Position numbers and translations under genes: made by a program. A DNA stretch of 5,002 bases from a bacterium (GTDB lineage Bacteria > Patescibacteriota > Saccharimonadia > UBA4664), in the NCBI GenBank assembly GCA_027449805.1, contig DAIDKY010000047.1, forward strand, positions 1 through 5,002. Reading direction: 5' to 3'. Within the stretch, counting starts at the first letter, position 1, and every line of letters starts with the position of its first letter. The notes under the pieces are model-generated. The model had not been told where the DNA came from and made no database searches. It was given only the letters and a program-made list of their open reading frames with translations. This document shows, one piece after another, positions 1 through 5,002 of this stretch.

Positions 1-2025
1 TTCATCGCCAGCATCAAGTTTAATGGCGATCAGACCGTTGGCGCGAACGTTGGCGTAATCTGCCAGGGCGGTCTTCTTTACGGTACCCATCCGGGTTGCC
101 ATAAAGAGATAACGATGCGACTCGACTTTGGGATTGAACGAGACCATCGACGTAACGCACTCGTTCGGACCGAGCTGCAACAGGTTAGGGATAGCCTGGC
201 CCTTGGCGGTACGCGAGGCAGCCGGAATCTCATAGACCTTGAGCCGGAAGACGCGGCCCATGTTGGTAAAGAAGAGCATATAGTCGTGGTTCATCGTCAG
301 GTTCATGTGCTCAACGACGTCCTCTTCTTTGGTCGCCATACCCATAATTCCCTTGCCGCCACGATGCTGGCTCTTGTAAGTATTAGACGCGATGCGCTTA
401 ATGTAGCCGCCGTTGGTCAGAGTCACAATGACTTGCTCGTTTGGCACGAGCTCTTCCTCGGAGAACTTACCAAGCTCCCCTGCCACGACCTGAGTACGGC
501 GTTCATCGCCGTACTTCTCCTTGAGCTCGACTACCTCATCGCGAATAACCCGTAGGATCTCAGTCTCGGAGCCGAGAATCTTCTCGAGTTTGGCAATGAG
601 CTTCATCAGCTCGGCCAACTCGTCCTCGATCTGCTTGCGTTCGAGGCCGGTGAGACGTCGCAGCTGCATGGCCAAAATGGCGGCTGACTGGATCTCGGAC
701 AGACCGAACTTCTTCATTAAGTTAGCCTTGGCCTCATCACTGGTTTGAGAACCGCGAATAACCTTAATAACCTCGTCGATATGATCGAGAGCAATCTTGT
801 AGCCCTCGAGAATGTGAGCGCGCTCTTTGGCTTTACGTAACTCGAACTCGGTACGTCGACGCACCACCACCTGGCGATGGGCGATGTACTCTTTTAGAGC
901 CGCTTCGAGACTCAATACTCGCGGCTGGCGGCCGCCTTCGACCAAGGCCAGCATATTAACATGGAAGGCCGTCTGGAGCGGGGTCTTCTTATAGAGTTGA
1001 TTTAAAACCTTGGCTGGGTACGAATCACGTTTAAGATCGATGACGATGCGAACACCACCGGTCAAAACGTTCGAACCCGATCGTCCCGATGACTCGTCGC
1101 GAACGTCCGACGCTGGGATCTCCTTATTGCGGATTAAATCGGCGATACGTTCCATGAGAGTCGTCTTGTTAAGCGCGTAAGGGATCTCGGTTACGACAAT
1201 ATGGCTGTTGCCCTTCTTGTCCTCCTCAATTTCAGCCTTGGCACGGACTATAATCGATCCCTTGCCGGTACCGTAAGCCTGGCGAATCGAATCAGCGCCA
1301 TAGATAATGCCTCCCGTCGGGAAGTCGGGACCTTTGACGTGCTCCAATAGATCATCGAGAGTTGCATCGGGCTTGTCGATCAGGGTAACAATGGCATCGG
1401 AGAGCTCGCCTAAGTTATGAGGCGGAATGTTGGTGGCCATACCAACGGCAATACCGACCTGACCATTTAAGAGCAGGTTGGGCAGCTTGGCGGGCAGAAC
1501 CGAAGGCTCTTTGGTAAAGCCGTCGAAGTTAGGTCGAAAGTCGACCGTCTCTTTCTCGATATCAAAGAGCATCTCTTCGGTAATCGTCTGCATACGAGCC
1601 TCGGTGTAACGCATGGCGGCGGCTCCATCACCGTCCATCGAACCGAAGTTACCCTGACCCTGAACCAATGGATAGCGTAATGACCACGGCTGGGCCAAAC
1701 GCACCATGGCATCGTAAACCGATGTATCGCCGTGCGGGTGGTACTTACCCAGGACATCACCGACGACCAAGGCGCTCTTACGATACTTGGACGAGTGGCG
1801 CAGACCCATGCTGTTCATCGAGTATAGAATGCGGCGATGGACCGGCTTAAGGCCGTCGCGCGCATCAGGCAAAGCGCGTGCCACAATGACCGACATGGCA
1901 TAGGCCAGGTATGATGTTTCCATCTCGGTCTCAAGCTTCTGCAGGCGGACCGTACCGAAGTCGGTCTTCTGTTCGGTCGGCTCCTCTATGGGATTTTCTA
2001 TGCTGTCTAGAGCTTGGTCGTCCAT
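1..2025 (-). CDS. gyrA: DNA gyrase subunit A, C-terminus beyond the left edge
   Basis: GyrA is the DNA breakage-reunion subunit of gyrase, which acts with GyrB in the cytoplasm to introduce negative supercoils. The frame is open from ATG 2025 to the left edge, giving 675 residues; the family is usually 800 or more, so part of the C-terminal pinwheel is missing. Visible in order: the winged-helix breakage domain with RDGLKPVHRRILYSM (residues 56-70), the quinolone region KYHPHGDTSVYD (94-105), and the catalytic Arg139-Tyr140 in AAAMRYTEARM; the tower and coiled-coil region, with RAHILEG near 404; and a beta-pinwheel C-terminal domain from about 520. A GyrA-box QHRGGKG at 553-559 separates gyrase from topoisomerase IV ParC. 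Its second residue is His where Arg or Lys is usual. The start is supported by GAGGA eight bases upstream and by a normal-length acidic N-terminus. Gyrase identity is effectively certain. Confidence 0.98.
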   Translation of the reverse strand, partial: MDDQALDSIENPIEEPTEQKTDFGTVRLQKLETEMETSYLAYAMSVIVARALPDARDGLKPVHRRILYSMNSMGLRHSSKYRKSALVVGDVLGKYHPHGDTSVYDAMVRLAQPWSLRYPLVQGQGNFGSMDGDGAAAMRYTEARMQTITEEMLFDIEKETVDFRPNFDGFTKEPSVLPAKLPNLLLNGQVGIAVGMATNIPPHNLGELSDAIVTLIDKPDATLDDLLEHVKGPDFPTGGIIYGADSIRQAYGTGKGSIIVRAKAEIEEDKKGNSHIVVTEIPYALNKTTLMERIADLIRNKEIPASDVRDESSGRSGSNVLTGGVRIVIDLKRDSYPAKVLNQLYKKTPLQTAFHVNMLALVEGGRQPRVLSLEAALKEYIAHRQVVVRRRTEFELRKAKERAHILEGYKIALDHIDEVIKVIRGSQTSDEAKANLMKKFGLSEIQSAAILAMQLRRLTGLERKQIEDELAELMKLIAKLEKILGSETEILRVIRDEVVELKEKYGDERRTQVVAGELGKFSEEELVPNEQVIVTLTNGGYIKRIASNTYKSQHRGGKGIMGMATKEEDVVEHMNLTMNHDYMLFFTNMGRVFRLKVYEIPAASRTAKGQAIPNLLQLGPNECVTSMVSFNPKVESHRYLFMATRMGTVKKTALADYANVRANGLIAIKLDAGDE

Positions 2026-2033
2026 TATTGCTT

Positions 2034-2038
2034 TCCTC
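2034..2038 (-). promoter_or_regulatory. gyrA ribosome binding site
   Basis: On the minus strand GAGGA lies eight bases before ATG 2025, a near-ideal Shine-Dalgarno spacing. It lies just 3' of the heptamer repeat array, so gyrA translation probably starts independently and not by coupling to gyrB, whose stop is 126 bases away. Confidence 0.8.
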
Positions 2039-2040
2039 GT

Positions 2041-2147
2041 GTATCAGTATCGGTATCAAGTATCAGGTATCGAGTATCAGAGATGGGCTCAAAACCGTCA
2101 GTTCCCTGGTCTTCATACCTGATACTAGATACTTGATACCTGATACC
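2041..2147. repeat. Opposed GTATCAR heptamer arrays forming a long inverted repeat
   Basis: The gyrB-gyrA spacer carries six tandem units of GTATCA/GTATCR type on the plus strand (2041-2080, two of 6 bases then four of 7). It carries five such 7-base units on the minus strand (2112-2146, the last one diverged). Bases 2052-2080 and 2119-2147 can pair over 29 positions with three mismatches around a 38-base loop. In the gyrB-gyrA transcript one mismatch becomes a G-U pair. The hairpin begins four bases after the gyrB stop and ends about 13 bases before the gyrA Shine-Dalgarno. No T-run follows either arm, so it does not look like an intrinsic terminator. Possible roles, all inference, are mRNA processing or stability between the two cistrons, or a dispersed repeat element inserted here. 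Confidence 0.85.
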
Positions 2148-2151
2148 CATC

Positions 2152-4266
2152 TTATATATCCAAATCATCATCACTTAAGGTACTGGCCCGGGAGGTAATA
2201 AAGTTCTTGCGTAAGAGTACTTCCTCGCCCATAAGCTTATTAAAGATTGCATCGGCCTTCTCGGCGTCCTCGATCCGAACTTTGAGCAGAATTCGCCCAG
2301 CCGGATCCATCGTCGTCTCCCAGAGTTGCTCGGCATTCATCTCGCCCAGACCCTTGTAACGCTGGATATCGCCAACGCCGGCCTCTTTGCGGCGACGATT
2401 GACCTCGTCGTTAATCGGGGTCTCCTCGGAGTCTTCACCCTCCGGCTCTTCGACGATCTCTTCTTCTTCGGTGGCTACGATCTCTTCATCGTCTTCGACT
2501 GCCTCGAGGGCTCCCTTGGCGCTCTTCTTGGCGCTCTTTTCGGCGATGAGGCGGTCGATTATTGCGTCGCGCTCTTCCTCGTCGAATGCGTAGAGCTTCT
2601 TCTTGCCAACCGGCAGACCAAACAATGGCGGCTGGGCAATGTAGATATAACCTCCGCTAACGAGTTCGGGCATGTGACGGTAAAAGAAGGTTAGCAACAA
2701 GGTACGAATGTGTGCGCCGTCGACATCGGCGTCGGTCATAATAACGATGCGATGGTAGCGCAAACGCTCGATCTCGAACTGATCCGCGATACCGGTACCA
2801 AGAGCGATGATGATATTCTTAATCATCTCGCTGCCCAAGATGCGATCGAGACGAGCCCGTTCAACGTTCAAGATCTTGCCGCGGAGAGGCAGAATAGCCT
2901 GGAACTCGGAGTCACGACCCATTTTGGCCGAGCCGCCGGCCGACTCGCCCTCGACAATAAAGATCTCGGATTTCGATGGATCCTTGCTGCGGCAATCGGA
3001 TAGTTTGCCCGGCAGCGTCATGCCGTCGAGGGCACCCTTGCGGATAACGGTGTCGCGCGCGGCGCGGGCGGCCATACGGGCGCGGGAACTGAGCAGCGCC
3101 TTGCCGAGAATCTTCTTGGCCTCGTTGGGGTTTTCCTCGAGATAGTACATGAACCACTCGGCCATGACCGTTTCGACGGCGCCGCGTACCTCCGGATTGC
3201 CGAGCTTGTCCTTGGTCTGACCCTCGAACTGCGGGTCGGGCAGCTTAACGCTGATCACCACGGCCATTCCCTCGCGGCAGTCCTCGCCGGTCAGGTTCTC
3301 TTCGTTGTCCTTAATGAGTCCATTCTTGCGCCCGTATTCGTTGACGATACGCGTAATAGCGCGACGGAAGCCCTCGGCGTGGGTACCGCCGCCGTTGGTC
3401 GGAATATTATTCGCAAAATATTTAGCCGTTTCGACATAGGAGTCGTTGTACTGAATCGCAACCTCTACCTCAAGATCCTTAACCTGCTTCTGTACATAAA
3501 AAGGCGGCTCGTTTAAGACCTCGCGGCCGGCGTTGATGTGCTGAACGTAGCTCTTGATGCCGCCCTCAAAGTAGAACCCGTAGCGCGAACCGGTATGCTC
3601 GTCGAGGAGCTTAACGCGCAGACCCTTGGTTAAGTAAGCCTGGCGGCGCAAATACTCTAAGATCGTCTTGTAATCAAATTCGATCGACTCAAAGATCGAG
3701 GCATCCGGCCAGAAGGTAATCGTCGTACCGGTCGACTCGGCTTTCTCGTCGTATGTACCGACGGCCTTGACGTCGCTCTGAGGCTTGCCGACCTTATACT
3801 CTTGATGATATATCTTGCCGTTGCGGCGCACCTCGGCAATAAGGTTGGTCGACAGGGCGTTAACAACGGAGGAGCCGACGCCGTGAAGGCCACCAGATAC
3901 CTTATAGCCGCTCTCGGCACCGCCGAACTTGCCGCCGGCGTGGAGCACGGTTAAGACCGTCTCCAAGGCGCTCTTGCCGGCCTGAGAGCCGGTTTTGTGC
4001 TTGTCGACTGGAATACCGGCGCCGTCGTCGGCCACACGAACACCACCGTCGGCGAGAAGCTCAACGGTAACGGTCGTGGCACGACCTGCCATAACTTCGT
4101 CGACAGAGTTGTTGACGATCTCCCAGACTAAGTGATGAAGACCCTCGATACCGGTACCGCCGATATACATTCCAGGACGCTTGCGTACAGGATCCAAGCC
4201 CTCGAGGACCTGGATCTGTGCTGCACCGTACTCACTCTTTCCTTTGGACTGGGCTTTGTCGGCCAT
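2152..4266 (-). CDS. gyrB: DNA gyrase subunit B, complete (704 aa)
   Basis: GyrB is the ATPase subunit of gyrase. The GHKL ATPase comes first: catalytic Glu49 and Mg-binding Asn53 in WEIVNNSVDE, DDGAGIP (80-86), LHAGGKF (108-114) and the lid GGLHGVG (125-131). The transducer domain follows, with the QTK lysine at 352. The TOPRIM domain has Glu439 in VEGESAGGSAK and the metal-binding aspartates of TDADVDG at 512-516. The conserved tail has QRYKGLGEMN (635-644) and ends in DLDI. Oddities: Ala83 replaces the Arg equivalent to E. coli R76; Glu441 replaces the Asp equivalent to D426; Gly292 replaces the usual Asp/Glu before GGTH; and a Lys/Ala then acidic insert fills about 577-617. ATG 4266 is chosen because AGGTGG lies eight bases upstream; an in-frame GTG at 4278 lies inside that site. 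It is the first gene of a probable gyrB-gyrA unit. Near-complete agreement with the family makes identity secure. Confidence 0.98.
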   Translation of the reverse strand: MADKAQSKGKSEYGAAQIQVLEGLDPVRKRPGMYIGGTGIEGLHHLVWEIVNNSVDEVMAGRATTVTVELLADGGVRVADDGAGIPVDKHKTGSQAGKSALETVLTVLHAGGKFGGAESGYKVSGGLHGVGSSVVNALSTNLIAEVRRNGKIYHQEYKVGKPQSDVKAVGTYDEKAESTGTTITFWPDASIFESIEFDYKTILEYLRRQAYLTKGLRVKLLDEHTGSRYGFYFEGGIKSYVQHINAGREVLNEPPFYVQKQVKDLEVEVAIQYNDSYVETAKYFANNIPTNGGGTHAEGFRRAITRIVNEYGRKNGLIKDNEENLTGEDCREGMAVVISVKLPDPQFEGQTKDKLGNPEVRGAVETVMAEWFMYYLEENPNEAKKILGKALLSSRARMAARAARDTVIRKGALDGMTLPGKLSDCRSKDPSKSEIFIVEGESAGGSAKMGRDSEFQAILPLRGKILNVERARLDRILGSEMIKNIIIALGTGIADQFEIERLRYHRIVIMTDADVDGAHIRTLLLTFFYRHMPELVSGGYIYIAQPPLFGLPVGKKKLYAFDEEERDAIIDRLIAEKSAKKSAKGALEAVEDDEEIVATEEEEIVEEPEGEDSEETPINDEVNRRRKEAGVGDIQRYKGLGEMNAEQLWETTMDPAGRILLKVRIEDAEKADAIFNKLMGEEVLLRKNFITSRASTLSDDDLDI
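2416..2538 (-). other. Charged low-complexity insert in GyrB (residues 577-617)
   Basis: Between the TOPRIM core and QRYKGLGEMN the protein has a Lys/Ala segment (KSAKKSAK, 577-584). A strongly acidic stretch follows: 17 of the 28 residues at 588-615 are Asp or Glu. Short Gram-positive GyrBs lack this, and enterobacterial GyrB carries its unrelated, much longer insert at about the same place. The stretch is probably disordered. The reading frame is intact on both sides, so this is not a frameshift. Confidence 0.85.
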
Positions 4267-4274
4267 TCGTAAAA

Positions 4275-4281
4275 CCACCTT
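4275..4281 (-). promoter_or_regulatory. gyrB ribosome binding site (decides the start)
   Basis: AAGGTGG on the minus strand lies eight bases before ATG 4266. It overlaps the alternative in-frame GTG at 4276-4278. This makes ATG 4266 the likely start and argues against a four-residue-longer protein. Confidence 0.85.
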
Positions 4282-4305
4282 ACTTCACTTCAAACAAAAT
4301 GATAA

Positions 4306-4337
4306 AAGCTCATGTCTAAGCATAGACCATAAGCTCA
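4306..4337 (-). promoter_or_regulatory. gyrB leader: hairpin between direct repeats, possible mini-ORF
   Basis: Within the predicted gyrB 5' leader, two copies of AAGCTCA (plus strand, 4306-4312 and 4331-4337) flank a small hairpin. GTCTA (4314-4318) pairs with TAGAC (4323-4327) around the loop AGCA; allowing one bulged base adds ATG/CAT pairs. On the transcript strand, AGGTG (4336-4340) precedes an AUG at 4330 that opens a four-codon ORF, Met-Val-Tyr-Ala-stop (4316-4330). A second short ORF of seven codons starts at 4313. The symmetry could be an operator, an RNA element, or chance; nothing here identifies a ligand or protein. Confidence 0.35.
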
Positions 4338-4346
4338 CCTGTACCC

Positions 4347-4375
4347 ATTATAACGCTTTGCTTAAGACTGGGCAA
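4347..4375 (-). promoter_or_regulatory. Probable sigma70-type promoter of gyrB-gyrA
   Basis: On the minus strand a consensus -10 TATAAT (4347-4352) lies 17 bases downstream of TTGCCC (4370-4375), which matches four of six bases of the -35 consensus. Transcription would start near 4340-4342, giving a gyrB leader of about 75 nt. No equally good promoter is seen before gyrA, so this one probably serves both genes. The spacing and the perfect -10 make it the best promoter in the window. Confidence 0.7.
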
Positions 4376-4389
4376 TCCACCCGGATAAG

Positions 4390-4398
4390 TGCTATTAT
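4390..4398 (+). promoter_or_regulatory. Extended -10 promoter of the divergent gene, probably leaderless
   Basis: TGCTATTAT (4390-4398) fits an extended -10 (TGn plus a one-mismatch hexamer) and would start transcription near 4405-4406, at the ATG itself. An overlapping perfect TATAAT (4396-4401) would instead start near 4408. No good -35 is visible, which suits the extended -10 reading. No Shine-Dalgarno precedes the start codon. The promoter lies only about 15 bases from the gyrB -35, so polymerases at the two promoters might interfere. Confidence 0.55.
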
Positions 4399-4405
4399 AA
4401 TGCTA

Positions 4406-5002
4406 ATGTTTAAGCGAATCGTCTCCCAACTATCGCTCTCTCCCTCGGTGGCACAGAATCTTAATTTCTACGCCCGCCGTTTAAAGCAAGAATCCGTAAC
4501 CCGCACTTTCTCGGTCATTGCAGCCGTCCTCTTGATCGGCCTCCAACTCGCCGTCGTTACGGCCCCGCCGACGGCCTCGAACGCCGCTTCGCCAAATGAC
4601 CTTATCTACGGAGGCATTACGAGCAAAGCCGATCTGCTGGCTAAGTATGACGCCTCGCCGGAGTTACAGGCTCTTTACAACGTTTTCGGGATAAGTCGTG
4701 CCGACCTGGCCAATACCACTCAAACATCGATCAATTCGCGTGATCATAACCTCAACTCGCTCGGTCGACTCCCAGAGGGAATCGGCTATGCCACGATCTC
4801 AGCCGGCGGTACGACTTTCTGGGCGCACCATCTATACCAATTCGATACCGGTTCGAACGTCCAGAACGGCTCGACTTATAGTGTTCTAGCCGGCCACAGC
4901 AGCGCTAATGGCAGTTGGTTCGCCGTTATGTTTGCCTGCGGCAATATTGTCTTTAATGCCCTTCCGACTGCACCGGCTAACGCGGCACCGGTAATTACAC
5001 AC
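4406..5002 (+). CDS. Exported or membrane-anchored protein of unknown function, N-terminal part
   Basis: I cannot name this protein. The frame stays open from ATG 4406 to the right edge, giving 199 residues with the C-terminus missing. A basic region of about 34 residues (with FYARRLK at 21-27 and VTR at 31-33) precedes a hydrophobic stretch at about 35-53. SNA-A at 58-61 is a possible signal peptidase site. The mature part opens with DLIYGGITSKADLLAKYD (65-82) and continues with a Ser/Thr/Asn/Gly-rich, probably beta-rich region (about 126-186) holding a lone Cys178 and aromatic residues. It ends in an Ala/Pro/Thr stretch (187-195) that may be a linker to further domains. The opening resembles large surface proteins I associate with Saccharibacteria; that is recollection, not a search. 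ATG 4400, two codons upstream, lies inside the promoter hexamer and is less likely. The gene is divergent from gyrB with no evident functional link. Confidence 0.85.
   Translation, partial: MFKRIVSQLSLSPSVAQNLNFYARRLKQESVTRTFSVIAAVLLIGLQLAVVTAPPTASNAASPNDLIYGGITSKADLLAKYDASPELQALYNVFGISRADLANTTQTSINSRDHNLNSLGRLPEGIGYATISAGGTTFWAHHLYQFDTGSNVQNGSTYSVLAGHSSANGSWFAVMFACGNIVFNALPTAPANAAPVITH

Noticed and set aside
115..748. Two plus-strand ORFs opposite the C-terminal half of gyrA
   Set aside because: They are antisense shadows of a conserved gyrA frame, with no start signals and low-complexity translations.
1711..1725. Acquired fluoroquinolone resistance in GyrA
   Set aside because: Thr at the Ser83 position is a normal wild-type residue in several bacteria, and the Asp87 equivalent is intact.
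1..2025. ParC (topoisomerase IV subunit A) instead of GyrA
   Set aside because: A recognisable GyrA-box, a pinwheel C-terminal domain and the adjacent gyrB identify gyrase.
2052..2147. Intrinsic terminator between gyrB and gyrA
   Set aside because: The stem is long but A/T-rich with a 38-base loop, and no T-run follows on either strand.
2041..2147. CRISPR array
   Set aside because: The units are only 6-7 bases, directly abutting and without spacers.
1911..2198. Plus-strand ORF of 95 codons crossing the spacer
   Set aside because: It is antisense to the gyrA start and gyrB end and reads through the heptamer repeats, giving a repetitive Ile/Tyr/Ser/Asp peptide. No ribosome site or family resemblance supports it.
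2326..3145. Several plus-strand ORFs opposite gyrB
   Set aside because: These are open frames created by gyrB codon bias, and they mirror conserved GyrB sequence. None has a plausible product.
4267..4278. GTG 4278 as the gyrB start
   Set aside because: The GTG lies inside the AGGTGG ribosome site that is ideally spaced for ATG 4266, and the added residues match nothing in the family.
4400..4405. ATG 4400 as the start of the divergent gene
   Set aside because: It overlaps the TATAAT box and would lie upstream of the predicted transcription start, so ATG 4406 fits better.

Overview
The window is bacterial and holds three protein genes. The two DNA gyrase subunit genes lie head to tail on the minus strand, in the order gyrB then gyrA. 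A divergent plus-strand gene for a secreted or membrane-anchored protein runs off the right edge. The standard code fits, with no in-frame UGA. G+C is moderate. The gyrB-gyrA layout, the GyrB sequence style and the N-terminus of the divergent protein all remind me of Candidate Phyla Radiation bacteria, Saccharibacteria in particular. That placement is an inference from memory and was not tested by a search.

Layout, left to right. Positions 1-2025 (minus) are gyrA, cut by the left edge, with 675 residues visible. Positions 2026-2151 are the gyrB-gyrA spacer. It is mostly two opposed arrays of a GTATCAR-type heptamer that together form a long imperfect inverted repeat, followed by a good Shine-Dalgarno for gyrA. 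Positions 2152-4266 (minus) are complete gyrB (704 aa). Positions 4267-4405 are a compact divergent regulatory region. It holds a sigma70-like gyrB promoter, a gyrB leader of about 75 nt with a small hairpin, direct repeats and a possible four-codon mini-ORF, and an extended -10 promoter facing right. Positions 4406-5002 (plus) are the N-terminal 199 residues of an unrecognised exported protein whose mRNA is probably leaderless.

GyrB and GyrA assemble as the A2B2 gyrase that introduces negative supercoils using ATP. Their genes are probably one transcription unit from the promoter near 4350-4375, because no second promoter or terminator is evident in the spacer. The divergent gene shares the promoter region but shows no functional link to gyrase.

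This is mainly a core housekeeping region, and I see no defence system, mobile element, RNA gene or CRISPR array. The points worth a second look are the heptamer inverted repeat, several substitutions at usually invariant GyrB positions (Ala83 for Arg76, Glu441 for Asp426 in E. coli numbering), an acidic GyrB insert, the gyrB leader, and the leaderless exported protein.
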